This document shows positions 7,807 to 15,798 of a stretch of DNA of 64,000 nt, in pieces (within the stretch, counting starts at the first letter, position 1; the number at the start of each line of letters is the position of its first letter). Where the stretch lies: NCBI GenBank assembly GCA_963808545.1, contig CAWEGB010000006.1, positions 496,001-560,000 of the forward strand, in the 5' to 3' direction. The notes beneath the pieces were generated by a model. That model did not search any database. It saw nothing but the letters and a program-made list of their open reading frames with translations, and had not been told where the DNA came from. This DNA is from JACVRW01 sp963808545 (GTDB taxonomy: Bacteria > Actinomycetota > Thermoleophilia > Solirubrobacterales > Thermoleophilaceae). Made by a program: the position numbers and the translations under genes.

Positions 7807-8645
7807 CACGCGTCGTAGGGCGCGTCGCGCTCGCGCACCGCCGCCTTGAAGCCCAGCTCCTGGGCGCGCTGCTGGAAGGCATAGCCCTCGGGTGTGTGCC
7901 GGGCGATTCCGTCGAAGAACACCCCGAGCGCCTGGGTGGCCTGGAGACCCTGTGCGTACAGCGCCTGGTTGACCATGAGCTTCATCATCACCAGCTGGTT
8001 CACCGGCGTGAGCGCGATTCGGTCGATCAGGGCCTCGAAGCGCTCGTCGAGCTCATCGGCCGGGTGGGCCTCGATGGCCAGGCCCCACTCGGCCGCGGTG
8101 GCCCCGTCGATCAGGTCGCCGGTGAAGAGCAGCCGCTTGGCCCTTTGGTCGCCGACCCGGAAGGCCCACAGGGCGGAGGTGGGAACACCCCACACGCGGG
8201 CGGGCGGGTAGCCGATGCGGGCGTCGTCGGCGATCACGAGCAGATCCGAGCACAGCGCCATGTCGGTGCCGCCGGCGACGCAGAAGCCGTGCACCTTGCA
8301 GACGACGGGCTTGTCGGAGTGGAACAGGCTCATGAAGCCGCGCAGGTTGCGGCTCATCATCTGCCAGTCGGTCACCGGGTCCCACGGTTCGGAGGGATCG
8401 TGGTTGGGAGGCCGGCTCTCCGCGTAGTCGACCAGGTCGTAGCCGCCGCAGAAGCCCTTCCCGTTGCCCGCCAGGGCGATCACGTGCACGGCAGGATCGA
8501 GGTTCGCCTCCTCCACCCGGGCCGCCAGCTCTCCCGGCATCGCCATCGTTATGCCGTTGCCGCGCTCGGGGCGGTCGAGCGTGATCCGGGCGATGCGGCC
8601 CGTGACCTCGTAGGTGAGCGCGTCAGGCAGATTCCGGCATGCCAC
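7806..8645 (-). CDS. Enoyl-CoA hydratase/isomerase (crotonase) family protein
   Basis: A 279-residue crotonase-fold enzyme, a cytosolic acyl-CoA-processing protein. GNGKGFCGGYDLVDY (about residues 61-75) forms the first oxyanion-hole loop, and HGFCVAGGTDMALCSDLL the second, with the usual GG pair. The C-terminal helical part includes the trimer-forming region. The acid residues that define hydratase activity are not obvious, so the exact reaction (hydratase, isomerase, hydrolase) is open. The start is GTG at 8645; no in-frame ATG lies nearby. It is coupled to the downstream lipoprotein gene by a one-base overlap, although the two look functionally unrelated. Confidence 0.88.
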   Translation of the reverse strand: MACRNLPDALTYEVTGRIARITLDRPERGNGITMAMPGELAARVEEANLDPAVHVIALAGNGKGFCGGYDLVDYAESRPPNHDPSEPWDPVTDWQMMSRNLRGFMSLFHSDKPVVCKVHGFCVAGGTDMALCSDLLVIADDARIGYPPARVWGVPTSALWAFRVGDQRAKRLLFTGDLIDGATAAEWGLAIEAHPADELDERFEALIDRIALTPVNQLVMMKLMVNQALYAQGLQATQALGVFFDGIARHTPEGYAFQQRAQELGFKAAVRERDAPYDA

Positions 8646-10692
8646 AACCTAACCACGTAGAGTGCGGGCGCCCTCGATGACCCGCATGGACGTTACACCG
8701 AGGAGACCCGGGTGTGGCTCGACGAACGCTTCGACGAGACGTCGGGTGACGGTGTGTACCTGGCGCATCAGCCGATCTACGGCTTCGAGGCGGGCCACTG
8801 CGAGCCCTCGCTCCTGCCCCGCTACGTGCGGACCCTCGCGATCCTGCGCACGCTCGCACGGCTGCGCTTTGAGTCGTGCCTCGACGCCGGAGCGGCGGAG
8901 GGCTACAAGGCCGAGTTGATCCGGCGGTTGTTCGGCGCGCGCGTCGTGGCCAGCGACCTCTCCGAGAATGCCTGCGCGCGCGCCCGCGAGATCTTCGGGC
9001 TCGAGGCGCGGGCTGGCGGACCTGCACGAGCTGCCGTTCGAGGACTCGGAGTTCGACGTGGCGCTGTGCAGCGAGAACGCTCGAGCACGTGACCGACTTT
9101 CGGGGAGCGTTGTCGCGAGTTGGAGCGAGCGCCCGCTCCGTGATCGCGGCCGTGTCCACCCCGGCGGGCAGCGTCCCGAACACGCGGCCGCCGCCGTCCT
9201 GGAGGCGACCGGCACAGAACGCGTCGGCCACGGCCGGCGGAGCGGTGCGTACGAGCAGGCTCGCCTGGAGGGCGAGAGCCAGCTCGGACACCACGCGGCG
9301 TGCCTCGAACTCGGGATCCTCGGAGCTGAGGGCGCCGAGCCGGTCGAGCAGCGCGTCGAGGCGGCGGTCTGCGCCGCGCCCCAGCTCGCACTCGGCCATG
9401 AACGCGGGCAGCGCTTCGGGCTCCCTGGTCAGGGCACGCAGCACATCGAGAGCGGAGACGTTGCCCGACCCCTCCCAGATCGAGTTCAGGGGCGAGTCAC
9501 GCAGCAGCCGCGGCAGCCCGGACTCCTCCACGTAGCCGTTGCCACCCAGGCACTCGAGCGCCTCCGTGGCGTGCCACGGAGCCCGCTTGCAGACCCAGTG
9601 CTTCATCACCGCCGTGGCGATGCGCCGGAACTGCTCGTCGTCCTCGTCGTAGGCCCGGGCCACGCGCAGGGCCACCGAGGTGGCCGCCTCGGACTCGACG
9701 GCCAGGTCGGCCAGCACGTTCTGCATCAGGGGCTGGTCGGCCAAGAGCTTGCCGAAGGCGGAGCGATGACGGGTGTGGTGGACGGCCTGCACGAGCCCCC
9801 AGCGCATGGAGGCCGCCGACCCGATCAGGCAGTCGAGCCGCGTGTGGTTGACCATGCGGATGATGGTCGGCACGCCGCGGCCCTCCTCGCCCACGAGACG
9901 CGCTCGCACCCGCTCGAACTCGACCTCGCTCGAAGGCAGGGACCGGGTCCCCAGCTTGTCCTTGAGGCGCTGGATGCGAAAGCCGGGATCGCTCGACTCG
10001 AACAGGAAGCAGGACAGCCCGGCCGGCGTCTGGGCGAGCGTGAGGAACACGTCGCAGGAGGGGTAGGAGCAGAACCACTTGTGGCCGGTGAGCTCCCAGT
10101 CGCCGTTGCCGGCAGGCTCGGCGCGGGTGGTGTTGGCGCGCACGTCGGACCCGCCCTGCTTCTCGGTCATGGCCATGCCGGCCAGGGCCCCGTCCTCGTA
10201 GGAGGGCTTCGTGATGCGCGGCTCCCACTCGGCAGCCAGCTCGGGCTCCGCACGCAGGGCGGGAATCGCCGAGTAGGTCATCGACACCGGGCACATCACC
10301 CCGGCGTTGACCTGGCTCCAGGTGTACATGAGGGCGGCTCGCACCACATGAGCCCCCGGCTGTGGGTCTCGCCACGGCAGCGAATGGATCTCCCGCTCGA
10401 TCGCCTGCCGCAGGCACCAGTGCCAGGACGGGTCGAGCTCCACCTCGTCGATGCGCTTGCCGTAGCGGTCGTGTGTGCGCAGCACCGGCTCGTTGCGCTC
10501 CGCCCGCTCGGAGTGCTCGAGCGCCTCGCGCGTTCCGGCCAGCTGCCCGGTGTCGCGCAGGCGGTCGACGCCCCAGCCGCCACCTTCGCGCTCGAGCGCC
10601 TCGCGCAGAGGAAAGTCGGCCTCGAACACGTTGTATGGGACGACGGGCGGGGCCTGATTGGTTACCTCGTGCGTGGTGCCGGAGGTGAGCAT
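8623..10692 (-). CDS. AidB-like acyl-CoA dehydrogenase, C-terminus replaced by read-through
   Basis: An FAD flavoprotein of the acyl-CoA dehydrogenase superfamily, closest in build to AidB/isovaleryl-CoA dehydrogenase-like proteins (about 540 residues). Visible landmarks are the AMTEKQGGSDVRANTTRAEP flavin/substrate strand, the TGHKWFCSYP segment, and ECLGGNGYVEESGLPRLLRD followed by NSIWEGSGN near the C-terminus, a pattern characteristic of the AidB group. The ATG at 10692 gives a normal N-terminus. Homology ends near 9125 (about residue 522, VDTAAITERAL); the frame then stays open to 8623 by running antisense through the damaged methyltransferase. The last 165 or so residues are therefore not genuine and the true end has been lost. 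Confidence 0.8.
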   Translation of the reverse strand: MLTSGTTHEVTNQAPPVVPYNVFEADFPLREALEREGGGWGVDRLRDTGQLAGTREALEHSERAERNEPVLRTHDRYGKRIDEVELDPSWHWCLRQAIEREIHSLPWRDPQPGAHVVRAALMYTWSQVNAGVMCPVSMTYSAIPALRAEPELAAEWEPRITKPSYEDGALAGMAMTEKQGGSDVRANTTRAEPAGNGDWELTGHKWFCSYPSCDVFLTLAQTPAGLSCFLFESSDPGFRIQRLKDKLGTRSLPSSEVEFERVRARLVGEEGRGVPTIIRMVNHTRLDCLIGSAASMRWGLVQAVHHTRHRSAFGKLLADQPLMQNVLADLAVESEAATSVALRVARAYDEDDEQFRRIATAVMKHWVCKRAPWHATEALECLGGNGYVEESGLPRLLRDSPLNSIWEGSGNVSALDVLRALTREPEALPAFMAECELGRGADRRLDALLDRLGALSSEDPEFEARRVVSELALALQASLLVRTAPPAVADAFCAGRLQDGGGRVFGTLPAGVDTAAITERALAPTRDNAPRKSVTCSSVLAAQRHVELRVLERQLVQVRQPAPRARRSRGRARRHSRRGRWPRRARRTTAGSTRPCSPPPLRRRGTTQSAAVRACAGSRGSARSGAGARARSGPPRSRRSADAPGTHRHPTSRRSVRRATPGSPRCNVHAGHRGRPHSTWLGCGMPESA
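8658..8663 (+). promoter_or_regulatory. Candidate leaderless -10 box (TAGAGT)
   Basis: TAGAGT lies 13 bases before an ATG at 8677 that probably was the original start of the damaged methyltransferase gene. Facing it on the minus strand, AACCTA (8646-8651) reads TAGGTT next to the crotonase start, so this short gap may hold two divergent promoters. Confidence 0.3.
8677..9125 (+). pseudogene. SAM-dependent methyltransferase, frameshifted and truncated
   Basis: Pieces in three frames join into the first half of a class I methyltransferase. After an ATG at 8677 one surplus base gives access to YTEETRVWLDERF; from 8712 the frame runs through GVYLAHQPIYGFEAGHCEP and CLDAGAAEGYK (SAM motif I). A surplus G near 9015 and a surplus A near 9075 then divert the frame; corrected, the protein continues LADLHELPFEDSEFDVALCS and LEHVTDFRGAL. 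Homology stops near 9125, where the antisense acyl-CoA dehydrogenase begins, so the C-terminal half is missing. A GTG at 8712 with AGGAG in front may be used by gene finders, but the conserved residues upstream favour 8677. Confidence 0.7.
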
Positions 10693-10755
10693 GACCCCTA
10701 AGTCTGCCTCATCGGGCGCCGGGCATGAGCGGCCGGGGGACTCCGCAACGCTCCC

Positions 10756-10761
10756 TATGCT
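10756..10761 (+). promoter_or_regulatory. Candidate -10 box (TATGCT)
   Basis: TATGCT lies 12 bases before the in-frame TTG at 10774 and 24 before the ATG at 10786 of the first glycosidase-like gene. It fits the TAnnnT pattern; no convincing -35. Confidence 0.3.
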
Positions 10762-10785
10762 CCCGGGTTCCCCTTGGACGTGAAG

Positions 10786-11913
10786 ATGCTCAACAAGGTT
10801 GTCCTGGCCGTGCTCGCCGCGCTGCTCGTGGCCGTCCCGGCCGCGCTGGCGGCGCCGCGCAGCGTGCCTCAGGGCTTCTTCGGAGTGCACATGACCCCGT
10901 TCTTCACGGCGGTGGCCGACGACGCTCAGGACTACCAGTGGGACCTGATGGCCACGTCGGGGGTGGAGTCCGTGCGCGCCGACTTCACCTGGATCACCGC
11001 CCAGCCCAGGCGCGGCCGGCCGATCGACTTCTCGAAGACCGATGGGTTGGTCCGGCGCTCCGCGCTGCGGGGGATCGACCTGCTGCCGGTGGTCACCGAC
11101 GCTCCGAGATGGGCGCGCGCCTACCGCTCGCGCTTCAAGTCCCCGCCTCGCGATCCCGCCACCTTCGCGCGATACCTGGGCGAGCTCGTCGACCGCTACG
11201 GGTCCAAGGGCACGTTCTGGACGACGCACCCCGACCTGCCCAAGCGCCCGGTGCGCGACTGGCAGATCTGGAACGAGCCCCACCTGCGCCTGTACTGGAA
11301 CGCCCCGGTGAACAGCCGCTGGGGTCATCCCGGCGGGTACGGGCGGCTGCTCCAGGCGTCCTACAGGGCGGTCAAGTCCCGAGACCCCGGCGCTCGCGTG
11401 GTGCTGGCCGGCATCACCCAGCAGGCGTGGGAGGAGCTCGACGACATGTACGCCCGCGGGGGTATCAAGGGCAACTTCGACGTGGCGGCCCTGCAGATCT
11501 TCCCCCAGACCGTCAAGCGCTCCGTGCTGGCCACGAAGCTGTTTCGCCGGGCCCTCAAGCGCCGCGGCGACGGCAGCAAGCCGATCTACCTGACCGAGCT
11601 CTCCTGGCCCGCCTCCAAGGGCAAGACCCGCCGAATTCGGTACCTCGCCCACGAGACGCCGCGCAGCATGGCCTTCAAGCTTGCGCGCGCCTACGACGCG
11701 CTGGCCAAGCAGCGTCGCTCACTCGGGCTCGCTCGCGTCTACTGGTTCACCTGGGCCTCGTCCTACGGACGTGGCGGCAGCGTGTTCAACTACTCGGGCC
11801 TGCAGGCCTTCAGGGACGGCCAGTGGACCGCCCAGCCGGCTCTGGGAGCGTTCCAGCGCAAGGCGCGGCAGCTGCAGGGGTGCCTCAAGACGGTGCTGGG
11901 GATCTGCGAGTGA
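10786..11913 (+). CDS. Secreted TIM-barrel glycoside hydrolase-like protein (paralogue 1)
   Basis: A 375-residue exported protein: MLNKVVLAVLAALLVAVPAA is a Sec signal peptide with a likely AxA cut. The body is a (beta/alpha)8 barrel of the clan A glycosidase type (GH5/GH39/GH42-like). DWQIWNEPHL gives the acid/base Glu at residue 164, and YLTELSWPASKGK gives the nucleophile Glu at residue 271, both where clan A enzymes have them. Two cysteines near the C-terminus (QGCLKTVLGIC) may form a disulphide. The ATG at 10786 fits the signal peptide best; TTG 10774 and GTG 10780 are in-frame alternatives. It is the first of two tandem paralogues beside a glycan flippase, so it may trim or remodel the surface polysaccharide. 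Substrate unknown. Confidence 0.85.
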   Translation: MLNKVVLAVLAALLVAVPAALAAPRSVPQGFFGVHMTPFFTAVADDAQDYQWDLMATSGVESVRADFTWITAQPRRGRPIDFSKTDGLVRRSALRGIDLLPVVTDAPRWARAYRSRFKSPPRDPATFARYLGELVDRYGSKGTFWTTHPDLPKRPVRDWQIWNEPHLRLYWNAPVNSRWGHPGGYGRLLQASYRAVKSRDPGARVVLAGITQQAWEELDDMYARGGIKGNFDVAALQIFPQTVKRSVLATKLFRRALKRRGDGSKPIYLTELSWPASKGKTRRIRYLAHETPRSMAFKLARAYDALAKQRRSLGLARVYWFTWASSYGRGGSVFNYSGLQAFRDGQWTAQPALGAFQRKARQLQGCLKTVLGICE

Positions 11914-11943
11914 GCGCGCGCAGGCCGGTAGCGCCGGGACTGC

Positions 11944-11949
11944 TAGGTT
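11944..11949 (+). promoter_or_regulatory. Candidate leaderless -10 box (TAGGTT)
   Basis: TAGGTT is followed by exactly seven bases and then the GTG start at 11957, with no Shine-Dalgarno sequence: the geometry expected for a transcript that begins at its start codon. Confidence 0.4.
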
Positions 11950-11956
11950 GCCGCCG

Positions 11957-13153
11957 GTGACTAGGACGCCTCGCCTCGCCCTGTCCCTGGCCATCTCGAT
12001 GCTTCTCGTCCTCGCGGCGGCGGTGCCGGCCGAGGCCGCCAAGCGAAAAGTGCCGTTCGGCTTCTTCGGCACCGTGCTCAACAACTCGCAGAGCGACCGT
12101 ATGTCGGACGCCGCTCTCGACGCCCAAATGGCGAGCATGGCCCGCTCGGGTGTGGAGTCCGTGCGCATCTCGGTCACCTGGGCTGCAGTAGAGCGTTCCC
12201 CCGGCGTGTTCGATTTCCGCCAGACCGATCGCGTTATACGCGCGGCGGCTGCGCACCGCCTGGACGTTCTGCCGATCGTGCTGGGCACACCGGTGTGGGC
12301 GTCGACGAATCCGACCGATCCGCGGGAGGCGCTCCTGTACGCCCCCACCGATCCGCAGCTGTACGCCAACTTCCTAACGGCCCTCGTCCGCCGCTACGGC
12401 CCCAGGGGTTCCTTCTGGGGTAGCTCCGGTACCCCGCGGGTGCCGGTTCGCAACTGGCAGATCTGGAACGAGCCGGCCGCCGATTTCTTCTGGGCCACCC
12501 GTCCGTGGCCCTCCAGCTACAGGCGCCTCCTGCGGGCCGGGTATCGGGCCGTTCATCGGGCCGATCGTAAGGCGACGGTCGTGCTGGGCAGCCTCACCGG
12601 CGTGGGCGGCTCGACCCCATGGAGCCAACTGCGTCAGCTCTACCGAGCGGGGGTGAGGGGTCTTTTCGACGCGGTGTCGGTGCATTTCTTCTCGGCGGCG
12701 CCCTCCGTCCGTGTTACGTCTAAGCAGACGCTCAAGGTCGCCGCGCTGCTGCGCCGCGAGATGAGGCGGGGCCGGGACCGAATGCGAAAGATCTGGTTCA
12801 CCGAGCTCACTTGGACGGCGGCCCAGGGCAAGATCCCCAAGAGCGCGCAGCTGGGTTTCGAGACTACGCCCAAGGGTCAGGCCGCTCGGCTGCGGACCGT
12901 TTTCCCGGCGCTCGCCAGAGGGCGCAAGCGACTCGGGATCGGCAGGGTCTACTGGTACAACTGGGGATCGGAGTACGTGCCTCAGCTCACCCCGTTTGGA
13001 CCGGGCACGCCGACCTTCCAGTACGCCGGCCTGAACCGGTGGGACGGCAGCGGCGACGGTTTCCAGCCGTTGCCCATTCTCCGGACCTTTGCCGGTACGG
13101 CGGCTCGCTTCGAGGGCTGTCGCAAGTCGGCGAACGCCAGGCGCTGCCGCTAG
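11957..13153 (+). CDS. Secreted TIM-barrel glycoside hydrolase-like protein (paralogue 2)
   Basis: A 398-residue tandem paralogue of the preceding gene. The signal peptide (LALSLAISMLLVLAAAVPAE, then AxA) is followed by FGFFGTVLNN in place of FGVHMTPF. The NWQIWNEPAAD strand places the acid/base Glu at residue 172, and WFTELTWTAAQGK the nucleophile Glu at 283; both catalytic residues are kept. The middle region (WASTNPTDPREALLYAPTDP) and the C-terminus (QLTPFGPGTPTFQYAG) diverge from paralogue 1, so specificity may differ. The GTG at 11957 gives a good signal peptide and sits seven bases behind a TAGGTT box. A small hairpin separates it from the convergent flippase gene. Confidence 0.85.
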   Translation: MTRTPRLALSLAISMLLVLAAAVPAEAAKRKVPFGFFGTVLNNSQSDRMSDAALDAQMASMARSGVESVRISVTWAAVERSPGVFDFRQTDRVIRAAAAHRLDVLPIVLGTPVWASTNPTDPREALLYAPTDPQLYANFLTALVRRYGPRGSFWGSSGTPRVPVRNWQIWNEPAADFFWATRPWPSSYRRLLRAGYRAVHRADRKATVVLGSLTGVGGSTPWSQLRQLYRAGVRGLFDAVSVHFFSAAPSVRVTSKQTLKVAALLRREMRRGRDRMRKIWFTELTWTAAQGKIPKSAQLGFETTPKGQAARLRTVFPALARGRKRLGIGRVYWYNWGSEYVPQLTPFGPGTPTFQYAGLNRWDGSGDGFQPLPILRTFAGTAARFEGCRKSANARRCR

Positions 13154-13166
13154 GGCCATCCGGCCC
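13153..13166. terminator. Short hairpin between convergent genes
   Basis: GGGCC (13153-13157) and GGCCC (13162-13166) pair around an ATCC loop in the 18-base gap between two stop codons that face each other. The stem is short and there is no T-run, so this is only a weak terminator candidate. Confidence 0.3.
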
Positions 13167-13171
13167 CAGGC

Positions 13172-14500
13172 TCAGCCCCTGAGGGCCCGGAGAGCGCGTG
13201 GGGTGGGCAGCAGCTCTCCCCAGCTCAGGCCAGAGACCCGCTGGTAGGCCACGAGGCTGACCGCGAAGATCGTCGCGTAGGAGCCCGAGGACACCAGAGC
13301 GGCGGCGGTGATGCCGCCGCCCGAGAGGAACAGCGCCAGGCCGACGACCGTGGCGAGCATGCCCACGAACTGGGTGACCGTAGCGGTGAAGGGACGGCCG
13401 GCGGCGTAGATACCGGCGTTCAGGATCGAGGAGCCGGCGAACAGGACGGCGCCCGGCAGCAGAAGCCGCAGCGACTCGGCCGCCTCGCGGAAGTCGTCCC
13501 CGTAGACGAGGCCGAGCAGAGGCTCGGCGAACACCGCAAGCACGAGGGCCAGAAGCCCGGCCACGGCCAGTGAGGCCCATAGGGAGCCCACCACCTTGTG
13601 ACGCCCGCGCTCCGGGTCTCGGGCGGCCGACGGCAGCACCAGCCCCGCGAAGGTGTTCGACAATTGGTAGACGATCAGCGAGATGTTGGTGGCCACCGAG
13701 TAGAGGCCGACGCTGGCCGAGCTCACGAAGGCCGGGAGGACGGCCACGTCGAGCCGCGCGGTGACGTTCGAGGCCACGAGCGAGCCCTGGCCACGGATAC
13801 CGAACCAGGCGGTGCGGAGGCCGAGCCTGAGGTCGACGCGACCGACGCCCATGCTTCCCACGCTTCGCATCATTCCGGCTATCAGGATGACCGCCGCTGC
13901 CAGGGTGGACACGAGCAGTGCGGATTCCACGGTCAGATCTCCCACAGCCCAGAGGGCCACGAACACGACGGCCACCAGCAGCGGTTGGGCGAAGCGAAGG
14001 ACGTTGTAGACGACGAAGTCCTGAATACCCAGCAACAGCCCGTAGTTGAGCTCCTGTCCGATCACAACGACGATGGTGAACATGAACCAGCGGCCGATGG
14101 TCACGGCCTCGGGGTCGTCCGGGAAGATCACGGGCAGGAGCAGCTGCGCCAGACCGACCGCCAGCGCCGCGACGGGAAGCAGCATGAGCATCCAGGTTGC
14201 CAGCAGGCTCGGCCCGTCCTGCGGCCGGCGGGCGATGAAGTAGCTGAGGCTCTGGGCCGCCCCCAAGGCGAACACGAAGCCGGTCAGCTGGCTGACGGTG
14301 GTGAGCGAAACGGTGATTCCCCGGCCGCCCGGTCCCAGCGCCCGTGCGGTGACCACACCTGTCACCAGGTTCGCAATGAGGGTCAGGCCCGAGAACAGGT
14401 AGGTGATGAGCCCGGCCCGCACCAGCCCGCCCGCCACGAAGCGGCGCGGCACCTCTTCCGGGCCGAACGACTCGGAGGACGAGGGCGGGGCGCTTGTCAT
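13172..14500 (-). CDS. Wzx-like polysaccharide flippase (MOP superfamily)
   Basis: A 442-residue integral membrane protein with about 12-14 helices, of the polysaccharide-transporter branch of the MOP exporter superfamily. It should flip undecaprenyl-linked oligosaccharide across the membrane. The N-terminal SGLTLIANLVTGVVTARALG is the typical opening helix with the GPxGxG loop (LGPGGRGI), and the later segment LDVAVLPAFVSSASVGLYSV is the usual central motif of Wzx/RfbX proteins. The ATG at 14500 was chosen because it lies one base after the TGA of the upstream gene; a longer frame upstream only reads antisense-like sequence. It ends an operon of four leftward genes beginning with the aldo/keto reductase. 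Confidence 0.88.
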   Translation of the reverse strand: MTSAPPSSSESFGPEEVPRRFVAGGLVRAGLITYLFSGLTLIANLVTGVVTARALGPGGRGITVSLTTVSQLTGFVFALGAAQSLSYFIARRPQDGPSLLATWMLMLLPVAALAVGLAQLLLPVIFPDDPEAVTIGRWFMFTIVVVIGQELNYGLLLGIQDFVVYNVLRFAQPLLVAVVFVALWAVGDLTVESALLVSTLAAAVILIAGMMRSVGSMGVGRVDLRLGLRTAWFGIRGQGSLVASNVTARLDVAVLPAFVSSASVGLYSVATNISLIVYQLSNTFAGLVLPSAARDPERGRHKVVGSLWASLAVAGLLALVLAVFAEPLLGLVYGDDFREAAESLRLLLPGAVLFAGSSILNAGIYAAGRPFTATVTQFVGMLATVVGLALFLSGGGITAAALVSSGSYATIFAVSLVAYQRVSGLSWGELLPTPRALRALRG

Positions 14501-14501
14501 C

Positions 14502-15758
14502 TCATCGCCAGCTGACCAGGACGAGGTCTCCGGCCAGTCCGAGCGAAATCGAGTCCGCGGCCGGCCGCTGCTCGACGGGCAGTCCGGACACGGACGGGCG
14601 CCACACCTCCACATCATGGGCTTCACGGCCTGAGAACGACAGGTCGACGGTCACCACGCCGGGATCGGCAGGGCGTCGCGTGCTGTCGTCCCACACCGAC
14701 ACCGGCCGCCACAGCGCCACGACGGGCGAGCCGTCGCTCCGCATCAGGCGCAGCTTTCGAACATCCTCATCTCCGGGGATCCCGATCTCTGGAAGGGGCA
14801 CGGGGGATTTCGGCGCGCCCGGGGAGCGGCGAAGCGCGCGAATCAGCGTCTGGACGGCGGTGAACGCCGGCTTGGGAGTCAGGTCGTTGCGAAGGAGGCC
14901 GAAGTGTTGCTGTGGATCGGTCAGGGACGGGTCTGGCTTGGAGTCGGCGAGCTCGTACAGGAAGGTCCGCTGCGATCCCGCCCCGAAGGCGGTGACCAGG
15001 GTGCGAGGGATGTAGATCGCGGCCGCCTCCTCGGAGACCGGCGTGTGGTACGAGGGGGCGGCCAGGGCGTTGTGGTAGCCCGTCTCGGTGAACACCGGCC
15101 CCCGCGACGTGTCCGCTCCCACCCAGTCGCCCATGGCGCGGCCGAGTGCGGGCTCCGGCGGGTCGCCTCCGGCGTAGGGATGGCCGTTGAACAGGCCCGG
15201 CAGATCGTCCTGGATCTCGGTTCGGCTAGAGCTGTCGATGAAGCTCGGCCCGATCAGACTCGTGCCGGGCGCGACTCGCGAGACCTCGGCCGCCAGCCGC
15301 GGCATGAACTGAGAGAGCGTTCCTGCCCAGCCCAGCGTCGTTCCGTCGTCCAGCTCATTCGGTCCTTCGAAGGCCTCCACGCCGGTACCCATCGCTTGCA
15401 GCGATTCGTCCACCTGGACTCTGGCATCGGTCGCGGGGTCGGCAATCAGCGTGCCCCGGAGACCGACACGAGCGGCGGCACGCAGGCCCGCCGTGAGCAG
15501 CGGGTTGGCGTGCGCGGTGGCGTCACGGATGTGCCCAGCCCCCAGCTCCCGCAGTCTGCCGAAGATGGTGGGATGGTCGGCGTACGCGGTGTCGGCGTAT
15601 CCGAGGTGGACGTTCACCCCGATCGAGTTCACCAGTCCCTCCGCCGAGAGGACCTCATCAGTCGTCTGCGGTGGGTTCTCGCCGGGATCCGAGAACAGGG
15701 CGATTGCGCCGGCAACGACCAGCAGAGCCGCCAGCACCGCGGCCAGTCGCCGGACCAA
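14502..15758 (-). CDS. Membrane-anchored or secreted glycosidase-like TIM-barrel protein
   Basis: A 418-residue protein with an N-terminal signal or anchor (RRLAAVLAALLVVAGAIALF) and no obvious cut site. The body is a clan A glycosidase-like barrel: EAFEGPNELDDG puts a candidate acid/base Glu at residue 135 and GPVFTETGYHN a nucleophile Glu at residue 225. The strand NSIGVNVHLGYADTAY is the usual first beta strand. A C-terminal beta-rich part (about 340-418; VTVDLSFSGREAHDVEVW) resembles the accessory sandwich of such enzymes. TTG start with GGTAAGG in front. It lies between a GT4 and the flippase in one operon, so it may cut or edit the exported glycan. Distinct from the tandem pair at 10786/11957. 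Confidence 0.78.
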   Translation of the reverse strand: MVRRLAAVLAALLVVAGAIALFSDPGENPPQTTDEVLSAEGLVNSIGVNVHLGYADTAYADHPTIFGRLRELGAGHIRDATAHANPLLTAGLRAAARVGLRGTLIADPATDARVQVDESLQAMGTGVEAFEGPNELDDGTTLGWAGTLSQFMPRLAAEVSRVAPGTSLIGPSFIDSSSRTEIQDDLPGLFNGHPYAGGDPPEPALGRAMGDWVGADTSRGPVFTETGYHNALAAPSYHTPVSEEAAAIYIPRTLVTAFGAGSQRTFLYELADSKPDPSLTDPQQHFGLLRNDLTPKPAFTAVQTLIRALRRSPGAPKSPVPLPEIGIPGDEDVRKLRLMRSDGSPVVALWRPVSVWDDSTRRPADPGVVTVDLSFSGREAHDVEVWRPSVSGLPVEQRPAADSISLGLAGDLVLVSWR

Positions 15759-15798
15759 GGCCTTACCCGAGCCGAGCTGAACGGCTACCGCGGGTTCT

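Noticed and set aside
10693..11652. Extension of the acyl-CoA dehydrogenase frame to 11652
   Set aside because: This part is antisense to the glycosidase-like gene; homology starts only at the ATG at 10692.
10786..13153. Calling the tandem secreted proteins cellulases or a named GH family
   Set aside because: The barrel and both Glu residues are visible, but the family within clan A cannot be decided without profile searches.
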